64,000 nt of DNA from UBA5066 sp046331465 (GCA_046331465.1 JAXLQV010000001.1:930001-994000); one strand, 5' to 3'. Positions 16,852 through 25,414 are shown, counted from the first letter of the stretch. The notes: a model not told the origin generated them from the letters alone. A program made the numbers and translations.

Positions 16852-17940
16852 ATGCGAAGGCCAACGCCGTTCCGCCCGGCCCTGACCCTCGCGCTCGCAG
16901 CCGCCGCGGCCTGCGGCGGCTGCACGCACGTCGGCCCGAAGTCCGTCGCGGTGGACCGGTTCGACTACGCCACGGCCATCGGCGAGTCGTGGAAGCAGCA
17001 GACCCTTCTCAACATCGTCAAGCTCCGCTACCTGGACCTGCCGGTCTTCCTCGACGTGTCGTCGATCGTCGCCGGCTACTCGATGGAGACGTCGGGGAGC
17101 CTCGGGGGCCAGCTCTCCTCCTCGGGCGCCATCCAGGGGGACACCCTCTCGCTGGGGGCGTCGGGTAAGTTCACGGACCGCCCGACAATCACCTACGTGC
17201 CGATGACCGGGGAGAAGTTCCTCCGCGGGCTCGTCACGCCGATCCACCCGCGGCACATCTTCTCCCTGCTCCAGTCGGGCTACGCCGCGGACTTCGTCCT
17301 CGGCCTGACCGTCGACGCGCTCAACGGCGTGCGCAACCGCTCGGCCACCGGTGCCGGGGTGAGGGAGGCGGACCCCGCATTCGTGCGCGCGCTGGAGCTG
17401 CTGCGCGACGTCCAGGCGGCCGGCGGCATCGGCATGCGCGTAGACGAGGACAAGGCGAAAGGCCAGACGGCAGTCCTCTTCTTCCGGCGCGACGACGTCG
17501 ATCCCGGCGCCGCGGAGAAGGCGGCGGAGGTGCGGCGCCTGCTCGGCCTGCCGGTGGGCCAGGAGAAGTTCGTCCTCACCTACTCGCCGGTGCGCGGGGC
17601 CGAGGGCGAGCTGGCGGTGAGCAGCCGGTCGATGCTCCAGGTGATGGCCGCGTTCGCGAGCTACATGGACGTGCCGGAGGCGCACGTGAAGGACGGCAGC
17701 GTCGTGGCCGCGCAGGCGGGAGCCGTTCCGGCGAAGCGCCCGGAAGGGGTCCGGATCCGCAGCGGGAAGGACAGGCCCTCCGACGCCTTCGCGACGGTGA
17801 AATACCGCGACCACTGGTACTGGATCGACAACGGGAACCTCCTGGCCAAGCGGGCGCTCACGGCCGTCCTGTACTTCTTCACGCTCGCGGACACCGGCGA
17901 GAACGGGCGCCTGCCGCTCATCACCATCCCGGCGCAATAG
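16852..17940 (+). CDS. Putative lipoprotein of unknown function
   Basis: 362 residues, ATG at 16852, 25 bases after the barrel gene. The N-terminus is a lipoprotein signal (ALAAAAACGGC-T; modified Cys about 24). The mature region starts with GPKSVAVDRFDYATAIGESWKQQTLLNIVKLRY, which has the look of an envelope-associated soluble domain; no Pfam family is recognised with confidence. It ends with LTAVLYFFTLADTGEN and LITIPAQ. Position suggests it belongs to the sulfatase-barrel transcription unit, but the second sulfatase cassette lacks it. Confidence 0.75.
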   Translation: MRRPTPFRPALTLALAAAAACGGCTHVGPKSVAVDRFDYATAIGESWKQQTLLNIVKLRYLDLPVFLDVSSIVAGYSMETSGSLGGQLSSSGAIQGDTLSLGASGKFTDRPTITYVPMTGEKFLRGLVTPIHPRHIFSLLQSGYAADFVLGLTVDALNGVRNRSATGAGVREADPAFVRALELLRDVQAAGGIGMRVDEDKAKGQTAVLFFRRDDVDPGAAEKAAEVRRLLGLPVGQEKFVLTYSPVRGAEGELAVSSRSMLQVMAAFASYMDVPEAHVKDGSVVAAQAGAVPAKRPEGVRIRSGKDRPSDAFATVKYRDHWYWIDNGNLLAKRALTAVLYFFTLADTGENGRLPLITIPAQ

Positions 17941-17981
17941 GCGGGGGCCGGGGGCTTCGGAGAAGCGAGGCGGCTGCCGTC

Positions 17982-19046
17982 CTAGTGTGCGGCGGTCGTG
18001 ACGCGGGGCATTGCCGCGTTTGCGGACGCGCGGGACGGCCGCGCCCGCGGCCCGCGCAGGCGGGCGCGCCGCACGGTGTCGGAGGGGCGCTCGCCGAAGA
18101 GGGCGCGGTAGTCGGCGGCGAACTGGCCCATGTGCCAGAAGCCGCAGCTGCCGGCGACCTGCCGGATCTGCTTGAAGCCGACGCCGGGCTCGCGGAGCGC
18201 TTCGTAGACGAGGCAGAGCCGGCGTGCGCGGAGCACGCGGACGGGGCTCTCCCCGAACTGCTCGAGGAAAAGGAGACGGAGCGTGCGCTCGGGCAGGCCC
18301 GTCGCGCGGCAGAGATCCTCGAGGTAGACCGGCCCGGACGGGAGGGTCCGCAGGAACTCGAAGATCGCGCGGAAGGCCGTTGATCGGTCGACGCGGAGAG
18401 GGCGGCCGCGCCCGCGATGCGACGAAGCTCCGCGAGAGAGCCGGGCGACGGCGCGGAGGAGAACCCTCTCCATGTTCGCGACCGCTTCCGGGTGCAGGGC
18501 TCCCGGATTCGAGTCGAGCGCCTCGGTCACGTCGACGAGGAGCTTCCTCAGAGCGGCGACGTCCGGGGGACTCCAGACCAGCGAGGTGGTCGGCAGGTGG
18601 GCGGGTACGGACGGGGCGCCGTCGAGGAGCGCGGCCTCGTGTTCGACCGCCTCGGGAGAGGCGGTCACGGCGAACCAGGCGGTGGGGCTCGGCGTAGAGA
18701 TCTCGACGAGCGCGCCCGGCCGGAGAAGGCCGAACGCGGCGGCGTCCATCTCCCGCCCGTCCACGAACCTCGGGGGGGCCTCCGGCGCGAGGACGACGAG
18801 GCCGGTCCGGTCCGGCGCGACCTGAAGTTCCGAGACGCTCGGCGCCCCGTTCTGGCCGGACTGGACGAGAGCCGCGCCGATGGCGTGGGACTCGAGGCGC
18901 CAGGGGCGCTCGTCCTTCCGGAGGATGCAGCCGCCGATGGCGGCGTCCCGGACCGCGTCGACGAACTCGTCGTACGACCGGAGCTCGAGCCGTCGCGACT
19001 GGACGGGGGGCACCGGAGGGGAGGCAACGCGCGGCGGCGCGGACAT
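17982..19046 (-). CDS. AraC-family transcriptional regulator
   Basis: 354 residues from the ATG at 19046. A GTG 75 bases upstream is in frame but would add a poorly conserved extension. An N-terminal region starting LRSYDEFVDAVRDAAIGGCILRK senses an unknown signal. The C-terminal DNA-binding part contains LCRATGLPERTLRLLF and the signature GFWHMGQFAADYRALFGERPSDT. It is a paralogue of 49297-50376, which shares both halves. No Shine-Dalgarno is present, and a TATACT box ends eight bases before the ATG, pointing to a leaderless mRNA. Divergent from the sulfatase at 19280, the likely target. Confidence 0.9.
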   Translation of the reverse strand: MSAPPRVASPPVPPVQSRRLELRSYDEFVDAVRDAAIGGCILRKDERPWRLESHAIGAALVQSGQNGAPSVSELQVAPDRTGLVVLAPEAPPRFVDGREMDAAAFGLLRPGALVEISTPSPTAWFAVTASPEAVEHEAALLDGAPSVPAHLPTTSLVWSPPDVAALRKLLVDVTEALDSNPGALHPEAVANMERVLLRAVARLSRGASSHRGRGRPLRVDRSTAFRAIFEFLRTLPSGPVYLEDLCRATGLPERTLRLLFLEQFGESPVRVLRARRLCLVYEALREPGVGFKQIRQVAGSCGFWHMGQFAADYRALFGERPSDTVRRARLRGPRARPSRASANAAMPRVTTAAH

Positions 19047-19054
19047 GGGGGTGG

Positions 19055-19060
19055 AGTATA
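19055..19060 (-). promoter_or_regulatory. -10 box (TATACT) just upstream of the AraC start
   Basis: Five of six matches to TATAAT, eight bases from the ATG at 19046. The -35 region 17 bases further up is poor (TCGAAG), consistent with an activated or autoregulated promoter giving a leaderless transcript. Confidence 0.35.
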
Positions 19061-19187
19061 GGGGGGCGGCGCACGCGCTTCGAGGGAGACCGAGCCTCGT
19101 CCTCCGGCCTTCGGAGGGCACGGCGTCTCACTATTCGGCATCTGATGGGAAGCGGTTCCTGCGGCGTTCGACGCGCTCCGAGCGGCC

Positions 19188-19193
19188 TAGAAT
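19188..19193 (+). promoter_or_regulatory. -10 box (TAGAAT) for the sulfatase-DUF2092 operon
   Basis: TAGAAT matches TATAAT at five of six positions and lies 87 bases before the sulfatase ATG. No good -35 box is found at normal spacing, so activation by the divergent AraC protein is plausible. Confidence 0.3.
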
Positions 19194-19279
19194 GCAGACG
19201 GTCTCTCGGTCCTCCGGAGGCGCGGCTTCCGTGCCGCCAAGGCGTGAGCGTTGTGGGGGTCGAGAAAGGAGCACGAACG

Positions 19280-21781
19280 ATGACGAGGTTCGATTCACAG
19301 GCGAGCGGAACGTCCGCCATCGCGGGACGGGCCGTGCCTGCGGTCCTGCTGGGGATGGCCCTCGCCATCGCGCCGACCGCGAACGGGCAGGGAACGGCGA
19401 AGCCGGCACCCGCTGAGTCCGCGAAACCCGCACCGGTCCTCGACCGGACCGTCCTCCCGATCCAGGTCCCGGCGCCGCCCCGGATCACGGCGGTCGACGT
19501 GCGTGACGCCACGGCGCCCGCGCCCGTCTCCGTCAAGGCGCCGGAGGGCGCGCCGAACGTCGTCATCGTCCTGATCGACGACCTCGGCTTCGGCGCGACG
19601 AGCCCCTTCGGAGGGCCGATCCCGACGCCGACGCTGGACCGGCTCGCAGAGGGCGGGCTCCGCTACAACAACTTCCACACGACGGCCCTCTGCTCGCCGA
19701 CGCGGGCCGCCCTCAAGGCCGGGCGGAACCACCACACGGTGAACATGGGCTTCATCACCGAGATGGCGACGGCGTTCCCGGGGGCGACCGGCCAGGTCCC
19801 GAACACCACGGCTCCCGTGGCCGAGATGCTCCGCCTGAACGGCTACAGCACGGCCGCGTTCGGCAAGTGGCACGAGACGGCCGCCTGGGAGACCGGGGTC
19901 TCCGGCCCCTTCGACCGCTGGCCGACTCACCAGGGCTTCGACAAGTTCTACGGCTTCATCGGCGGCGAGACGAACCAGTGGGCGCCGTACCTCTTCGACG
20001 GCGTCACCCCGGTCGAGCTGCGGGACGACCCGAAGTACCACTTCATGACCGACATGACCGACAAGGCCGTGGCGTGGATCAAGTACCAGAAGGCGCTCAC
20101 GCCCGACAAGCCGTCCTTCGTCTACTTCGCCCCGGGCGCCACCCACGCGCCGCATCACGTGCCCCAGGAGTGGATCGCGAAGTGGAAGGGGAAGTTCGAC
20201 GCGGGCTGGGACAGGATGCGCGAGGAGACGCTCGCCCGGCAGCTGAAGATGGGCATCGTGCCGCCCGGCACGACGCTGGCGCCGAAGGCGCCCGCCATCC
20301 GGGACTGGGACAAGCTCTCCGCCGACGAGAAGCGCCTCTACACCCGCCAGATGGAGGTCTTCGCGGCCTTCGTCGACTACACCGACCACGAGGTCGGCCG
20401 GATGCTCCAGGCCTTCTCGGACGTCGGCCAGGCCGACAACACGCTCGTCTTCTACGTCGCCGGCGACAACGGCACCAGCGGCGAAGGCGGCGAGAACGGG
20501 ATGTTCAACGAGTACACCTACTTCAACGGCGTGCAGGAGACGGTGCCCGACCTCCTCAAGCTCCTCGACAAGTGGGGCGGGCCGGAGACCTACCCGCACA
20601 TGGCGGCGGGCTGGGCCGTCGGGCTCGACGCGCCGTTCGGCTGGATGAAGCAGGTCGCCTCCGACTTCGGCGGCACGCGGAACGGGCTGGTCGTCCACTG
20701 GCCGAAGGGGGTCCGGGCGAAGGGCGAGATCCGCACGCAGTTCGGTCACGTGATCGACGTGGCGCCCACCATCCTCGAGGCGGCCGGCCTGCCGGAGCCG
20801 AAGGTCGTCAACGGCACGCCACAGATCCCGATGGAAGGCGTCAGCCTCAAGTACACGTTCGACGACGCGAAGGCCCCGGAGCGCCACACGACGCAGTACT
20901 TCGAGATCGCCGGGAACCGCGCGCTCTACCACGACGGCTGGTTCGCCCGGACGATCCACAAGGCGCCGTGGGAGCCGAAGCCGCGCACCTCCATCGCGGA
21001 AGACACCTGGCAGCTCTTCGACGTGCGGAACGACTTCAGCCTGAGCCGCGACCTCGCCGCCGCGCAGCCGGCGAAGCTCGAGGAGATGAAGGCGAAGTTC
21101 CTCGAGGAGGCGCGCCGGTACAACGTCCTGCCCATCGACGACCGCGTCTTCGAGCGTGCCCTCGCGTCCGCCGTCGGCCGTCCCGACCTGATGGCCGGGC
21201 GCACCTCCCTGACGCTCGCCGAGGGGATGACCGGGATGATGGAGAACGTCTTCATCAGCCTGAAGAACAAGTCCAACACGATCACCGCGGAGGTCGAGGT
21301 CCCGAAGGGGGGCGCGAACGGCACGATCCTCGCGCAGGGAGGCCGCTTCGGCGGCTGGTCGCTCTACGTGAAGGACGGCGTCCCCGCCTACGACTACAAC
21401 TTCCTCGGGATGCAGCGCTTCTCCGTCGCGGCGAAGAAGCCCCTGCCTCCCGGGAAGGCCACGATCCGCTTCGACTTTTCCTACGACGGGGGCGGCCTGG
21501 GCAAGGGAGGCACCGGGACGCTCTTCGTGAACGGCGAGAAGGTCGCCGAGGGGCGCATCGATCGCACCGAGCCGATGATGTTCTCGGCCGACGAGACGGC
21601 CGACGTCGGGATCGACCTCGGCACGCCGGTCGTCGAGGCGATCGGGGCCGAGGAGAAGTCGCGGTTCACGGGCCGCATCCCGAAGGTCACCGTGGAGATC
21701 AAGGATCCGAAGCCGGCCGACAAGGCCGTCGAGAAGAAGGCCGGCGCCGAGGCGGCGCACAGGAAGGCCCTATCGGACTGA
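19280..21781 (+). CDS. Large sulfatase (arylsulfatase A-type) with C-terminal extension
   Basis: 833 residues; ATG at 19280 behind AGAAAGGAG. After a signal peptide (to about 36) and a Pro/Ala linker, the sulfatase domain starts at APNVVIVLIDDLGFG (metal Asp100/101). It carries the formylglycine site C138-S-P-T-R in ALCSPTRAALKAGRNHH, FGKWHET and VAGDNGTSGEG. This GRNHH/GATHAPHHVP form belongs to the long arylsulfatase subfamily with a C-terminal beta-rich extension (about 610-815), also present here. It differs strongly from the A1/A2 copies. The last residues are a charged Lys/Ala tail. Followed after 23 bases by a DUF2092 gene. Confidence 0.92.
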   Translation: MTRFDSQASGTSAIAGRAVPAVLLGMALAIAPTANGQGTAKPAPAESAKPAPVLDRTVLPIQVPAPPRITAVDVRDATAPAPVSVKAPEGAPNVVIVLIDDLGFGATSPFGGPIPTPTLDRLAEGGLRYNNFHTTALCSPTRAALKAGRNHHTVNMGFITEMATAFPGATGQVPNTTAPVAEMLRLNGYSTAAFGKWHETAAWETGVSGPFDRWPTHQGFDKFYGFIGGETNQWAPYLFDGVTPVELRDDPKYHFMTDMTDKAVAWIKYQKALTPDKPSFVYFAPGATHAPHHVPQEWIAKWKGKFDAGWDRMREETLARQLKMGIVPPGTTLAPKAPAIRDWDKLSADEKRLYTRQMEVFAAFVDYTDHEVGRMLQAFSDVGQADNTLVFYVAGDNGTSGEGGENGMFNEYTYFNGVQETVPDLLKLLDKWGGPETYPHMAAGWAVGLDAPFGWMKQVASDFGGTRNGLVVHWPKGVRAKGEIRTQFGHVIDVAPTILEAAGLPEPKVVNGTPQIPMEGVSLKYTFDDAKAPERHTTQYFEIAGNRALYHDGWFARTIHKAPWEPKPRTSIAEDTWQLFDVRNDFSLSRDLAAAQPAKLEEMKAKFLEEARRYNVLPIDDRVFERALASAVGRPDLMAGRTSLTLAEGMTGMMENVFISLKNKSNTITAEVEVPKGGANGTILAQGGRFGGWSLYVKDGVPAYDYNFLGMQRFSVAAKKPLPPGKATIRFDFSYDGGGLGKGGTGTLFVNGEKVAEGRIDRTEPMMFSADETADVGIDLGTPVVEAIGAEEKSRFTGRIPKVTVEIKDPKPADKAVEKKAGAEAAHRKALSD

Positions 21782-21804
21782 CGAACCGCCAGAGAAAGGA
21801 CCGC

Positions 21805-22590
21805 ATGAAGAAGACCCTCGCGTTCGCCCTCGGAGCTCTCCTCCTCGTCCCGGCGCTCGCGTACGCCCAGCCGGCCCCTGCGCCCCAGCTGACCGGAGCG
21901 AAGGCGATCCTGAAGTCGATGTCCGACTGGCTCGGGAGCCAGAAGTCGCTCGAGCTGACGTTCGACAGCGACATCGAGGTCATCACGCCCCAGCTGGAGA
22001 AGATCCAGTTCACGAACTCCGGGTCGATGGTCCTGGCCCGCCCCGACAGGTTCCGGGGCCACCGCGTGGGCGGCTACGCGGACGTCGAGCTCGTCTTCGA
22101 CGGGAAGACGGCGAGCGTCTTCGGGAAGAACGCCAACGCCTACGCCCAGATCGAGATGCCGGGCACGGTGGACCAGATGATTGCGGCGATGCGCGCCGGC
22201 CAGGGCGTCGCGATGCCGTTCGGAGACTTCCTCCTGTCGCGCCCCTACGACGTCCTCGTCGCCGACGTCCTCGAGGCCAAGCACATCGGCCGGGGCGTCA
22301 TCGACGGCACCGAGTGCGAGCACCTCGCCTTCCGCAACGGCGAGACCGACTGGCAGCTCTGGGTCGAGGTCGGCCCGAAGCCGATGCCCCGCAAGATCGT
22401 GATCACCAGCAAGACGATGGCCGCCGCGCCGCAGTACACGGTCCGCATCAAGACCTGGAAGACCGACGTCACGCCGGCGGCCGGGACGTTCACGTTCGTA
22501 CCGCCCGCAGGGGCGAAGAAGCTGCCGCCAGACGCGCTCATCGACCTCGACGAGCTGCCGCAGGGCGCGCCGCTGGGAGGTGTCAAGTGA
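21805..22590 (+). CDS. DUF2092 family exported protein (LolA/LppX-like fold expected)
   Basis: 261 residues; ATG at 21805 after AGAAAGGA. Signal peptide ends ALAYAQ; the mature part has the DUF2092 pattern AKAILKSMSDWLGSQKSLELTFDSDIEV, MVLARPDRFRGHR, VFDGKTASVFGKNANAYAQIEMPGT and IDGTECEHLAFRNGETDWQLWVE. The family is predicted to adopt the LolA-like fold that carries lipids or hydrophobic ligands through the periplasm. It lies in the sulfatase transcription unit and overlaps the next small gene by GTGA. Confidence 0.85.
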   Translation: MKKTLAFALGALLLVPALAYAQPAPAPQLTGAKAILKSMSDWLGSQKSLELTFDSDIEVITPQLEKIQFTNSGSMVLARPDRFRGHRVGGYADVELVFDGKTASVFGKNANAYAQIEMPGTVDQMIAAMRAGQGVAMPFGDFLLSRPYDVLVADVLEAKHIGRGVIDGTECEHLAFRNGETDWQLWVEVGPKPMPRKIVITSKTMAAAPQYTVRIKTWKTDVTPAAGTFTFVPPAGAKKLPPDALIDLDELPQGAPLGGVK

Positions 22591-22940
22591 GTCGATCCGT
22601 CTGCCGTTCCTTCCGGATTCTCGGCCTCGCGGCCGCCGCGTGGGCCCTCGGCGGGGCCTCGACGGCCCAGGCGGTCGTCGGCGCGCCGGCGACGCCGGTC
22701 AGTTACGCGGGCGTGGCTCGTCGTTCGACGGTGGACAGGGACCCCGGACTCGGGAAGGGCGCGCCCGGTCCGGGCGTCGCACCCGGCGTCGGCGTGACGC
22801 CCGGCATGGGCCCGAACGCCCCCGGCGTCCTGCCGGACCGCGACCCCGGCCTCGGGAAGGGGGCTCCCGGGCCGGGGGTCGCGCCCGGCCCGGGCGTCGC
22901 CAACGCCGGCGGGCCGGTGAACAGGGTCGGGATCCGCTGA
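22587..22940 (+). CDS. Small exported Gly/Pro-rich protein
   Basis: 117 residues from a GTG (22587) that overlaps the DUF2092 stop as GTGA, with GGAGG seven bases upstream. A signal peptide (to about STAQA) is followed by a Gly/Pro/Val-rich low-complexity region containing two copies of RDPGLGKGAPGPGVAPG. No known domain. The overlap with DUF2092 implies stoichiometric co-expression. Probably a secreted or envelope peptide; function unknown. Confidence 0.75.
   Translation: MSRSVCRSFRILGLAAAAWALGGASTAQAVVGAPATPVSYAGVARRSTVDRDPGLGKGAPGPGVAPGVGVTPGMGPNAPGVLPDRDPGLGKGAPGPGVAPGPGVANAGGPVNRVGIR
22740..22889 (+). repeat. Two imperfect 48-bp in-frame repeats
   Basis: Units 22740-22787 and 22842-22889 both encode DPGLGKGAPGPGVAPG; they differ mainly at third positions and are separated by 54 bases of similar Gly/Pro coding sequence. 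Confidence 0.8.
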
Positions 22941-22962
22941 AGCCGGGGAAGAGACGTCACGC

Positions 22963-24126
22963 GTGAGGCTCTCCCTCCGGGGCGGTCTCCTCCTCCTCAC
23001 CCTCGTTCTCGCGACGGCCGCGGCCCGGGCGGAGGACCCGTCCTCCCCCGGGTCGCAGGCCGCGAAGCCGTCGCTCTTTCGCGACCCCGAAGACGGCGCC
23101 GTCGACCTGAGCGGCTGGCTCGGGACGCGCACCGGCGTGCTCCCGCTCGTCGTGCCGATCACGGAGCCGGCCGTTGGCTACGGCGCGGCGCTCGCGCTCG
23201 TCAAGTTCCGTGGCGGCGGGCTCGCCGGCGCGCTGAACGCCCCCCCGGGACCGAGCGGGAAGCCCGTCCCGCCCGACATTGCCGCTGTCGGCGGGGGCCT
23301 GACCGAGAACGGCACCTGGGCCGCGTTCGGCGGCTACATCGGCCACTTCAAGGACGACCGCTGGCGCTACAAGGCCGCCGCGGGCTGGCTCTCCCCGAAC
23401 CTCGACTACTACGGCTCGAGCGGCCAAGCGTACAAGTTCAACATGGACGGCTGGACCGTCTACCAGGAGCTCGGGCTTCGCATCGGGAAGACCGACCTCT
23501 TCGCCGGAGTCCGGTTCCTCTGGCTCGACACGACCGTGTCGTTCGACGGCTCCCAGCTGCCGCCGGAGATCCCCCGGCCGAAGGTCGACGCGACCGACTC
23601 CGGCCTCGGGCCTTTCGTCGAGTGGGACGCGCGGAACGACAGCCTCACGCCGAGCAGCGGCTTCAACGTGAAGGCCTCGGCCATGTTCCTCGGCCCGTGG
23701 CTGGGCGGCGACGCCGCCTACGAGCGCTACACCGGCGTCGCGCGCTTCTACTGGGACCCCACACCCCGCCTCGTCCTCGCGGCGCGCCTCCAGGCGCAGG
23801 GGGTGTCGGGCGACGCGCCGTTCTACGCGCTCCCGTTCGTCTCCCTCCGGGGCATCCCGGTCATGCGCTACCAGGGGGACTGGGCCGTCTCGCTCGACGG
23901 CGAGCTGCGCTGGAACGCCTGGAAGCGCTGGTGGCTCGTCGCCTTCGCGGGCGCGGGCAAGACCACCGACGCCCCGGGCCTCTCGAAGGACGGCGAGAAG
24001 GTGAACGCCGGCGGCTTCGGCTTCCGCTACCTCCTCGCGCGGCGCCTCGGCCTCCAGGCGGGGCTCGACGTCGCGAAGGGGCCGGAGGAATACGCGATCT
24101 ACGTGGTCGCGGGGAGCTCGTTCTGA
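22963..24126 (+). CDS. BamA/TamA-family (Omp85-type) barrel protein, copy 1
   Basis: 387 residues; GTG start at 22963. Signal peptide ends ARAED. The mature N-terminus has the family hallmark SLFRDPEDGAVDLSGWL...GVLPLVVPITEPAVGYGAALALV. The barrel contains GPFVEWDARNDSLTPSSGFNV and FVSLRGIPVMRYQGD (equivalent of the Omp85 'RG' motif), ending VVAGSSF. POTRA domains are lacking, so it is the barrel-only type. It is first in a cassette with a VIT-like membrane protein and a small barrel; the same three genes recur at 55843-58377. Role unknown. Confidence 0.85.
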   Translation: MRLSLRGGLLLLTLVLATAAARAEDPSSPGSQAAKPSLFRDPEDGAVDLSGWLGTRTGVLPLVVPITEPAVGYGAALALVKFRGGGLAGALNAPPGPSGKPVPPDIAAVGGGLTENGTWAAFGGYIGHFKDDRWRYKAAAGWLSPNLDYYGSSGQAYKFNMDGWTVYQELGLRIGKTDLFAGVRFLWLDTTVSFDGSQLPPEIPRPKVDATDSGLGPFVEWDARNDSLTPSSGFNVKASAMFLGPWLGGDAAYERYTGVARFYWDPTPRLVLAARLQAQGVSGDAPFYALPFVSLRGIPVMRYQGDWAVSLDGELRWNAWKRWWLVAFAGAGKTTDAPGLSKDGEKVNAGGFGFRYLLARRLGLQAGLDVAKGPEEYAIYVVAGSSF

Positions 24127-24791
24127 ACGCGGCGGCGGGAGACGGGGAGAAGCCGAAGCGCGCCCTGGAGCCGATCGAGCGCGTCTCGGAGATCCTCTTC
24201 GGGCTGATCATGGTCCTCTCGTTCACCGGCTCGCTGAGCGCCGCCGAGTCGGGTCGCGCGGAGATCCGCGCGATGCTCGTCGGGGCGATCGGGTGCAACC
24301 TGGCGTGGGGGCTGATCGACGCGATCATGTACCTCATGGGGTGCCTCACGGACCGCGCTCGCCGCGCGAACACGCTGCGCGACGTACGCCGGGCCGCCTC
24401 GCCGGAGGCCGGGCGGCAGGTCGTCGCCGGCGCGCTCCCCCCCGCCGTCGCCGCCTCGATCCCCGTGGAGGCGCTGGAGACGGTCCGCCTGCGCCTCCAC
24501 GACCTCCCGGAGCCGCCCACCGGGCCGAGGCTCCACGCGGAGGACTGGCGCGGGGCCGCGGCGGTCTTCCTCCTCGTCGTGGCTTCGACCGTGCCCGTGA
24601 TCCTGCCGTTCGTCTTCATGCGGGACGCGCAGGTCGCCCTTCGCGTCTCGAACGTCATCGCGGTCTCGATGATGTTCGCGATGGGATACGCGTTCGGCCG
24701 CCTCACGAACGCCCGGCCCTGGTTCACGGGAATCGTGATGGTCGTCCTCGGCGCGGCGCTCGTGAGCCTCACGATGGCGCTCGGAGGCTGA
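24123..24791 (+). CDS. VIT1/CCC1-like integral membrane protein, copy 1 (apparent CTG start)
   Basis: 222 residues from the CTG at 24123, which overlaps the preceding TGA as CTGA with GGGGAG seven bases before it. No ATG, GTG or TTG precedes the first transmembrane helix. The paralogue at 56472-57155 has its ATG within a few codons of the equivalent point, supporting this start. Motif ALEPIERVSEILFGLIMVL plus SGRAEIRAMLVGAIGCNLAWGLIDA resemble the VIT1/CCC1 transporter group (Fe/Mn transport). About five helices are visible, with a cytosolic insert around 75-125. A metal role is inferred only from distant similarity. Confidence 0.75.
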   Translation: MNAAAGDGEKPKRALEPIERVSEILFGLIMVLSFTGSLSAAESGRAEIRAMLVGAIGCNLAWGLIDAIMYLMGCLTDRARRANTLRDVRRAASPEAGRQVVAGALPPAVAASIPVEALETVRLRLHDLPEPPTGPRLHAEDWRGAAAVFLLVVASTVPVILPFVFMRDAQVALRVSNVIAVSMMFAMGYAFGRLTNARPWFTGIVMVVLGAALVSLTMALGG

Positions 24792-24793
24792 CG

Positions 24794-25414
24794 ATGAAGC
24801 GCGCGCGCCTCGCCCTCCTCGGGCTCGCCCTCGCCTTCCCGGCGTTCGCCCAGGACGCCGCGAGCGGCGGCGGAAGCGGCTGGTCGTTCTCCGCGGCGGC
24901 CTTTGCCTACTTCGTCCCGGGTTCGGAGGACTTCGTCGTCCCCGTCGCGACCGCCGACCACGGGATGCTCCACCTCGAGGCGCGCTACCAGTACGAGGCC
25001 CTCGACAGCGGCTCCGTCTGGGCCGGCGCGAGCTTCTCGGGCGGGAAGGGCCTCGAGTGGGAGGTGACGCCGATCGTCGGGCTCGTCTTCGGAAGCCTCG
25101 ACGGAATCGCGCCGGGCTACAAGGGCTCCCTCCGCTGGAAGTCGCTCGAGCTCTACAGCGAGGGCGAGTACGTCTTCGACTTCTCCGGGTCCGAAGGGAG
25201 CTTCTTCTACAACTGGTCCGAGCTGACCGTCTCGCCGGCCGACTGGGTCCGCCTGGGCCTCGTGACGCAGCGGACGCGCGCCTACAAGAGCGACCGCGAC
25301 ATCCAGCGAGGACTGCTCGCCGGCTTCACGTACGGCAGGGTGACTCTGACCGGCTACGTCCTGAACCCGGACGACGATTCGACCGTCGTCGTTTCGCTCG
25401 GCGTGGAGTTCTGA
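24794..25414 (+). CDS. Small outer-membrane barrel of the BamA/VIT cassette, copy 1
   Basis: 206 residues; ATG at 24794, two bases after the VIT-like stop. Signal peptide ends AFAQD. Strands such as LHLEARYQYEALDSGSVWAGA, LRWKSLELYSEGEYVFDF and FFYNWSELTVSPADWVRLGL alternate to a final LGVEF. No named family. The paralogue at 55843-56469 conserves the core almost completely, so the three-gene cassette has been inherited as a unit. Confidence 0.8.
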   Translation: MKRARLALLGLALAFPAFAQDAASGGGSGWSFSAAAFAYFVPGSEDFVVPVATADHGMLHLEARYQYEALDSGSVWAGASFSGGKGLEWEVTPIVGLVFGSLDGIAPGYKGSLRWKSLELYSEGEYVFDFSGSEGSFFYNWSELTVSPADWVRLGLVTQRTRAYKSDRDIQRGLLAGFTYGRVTLTGYVLNPDDDSTVVVSLGVEF

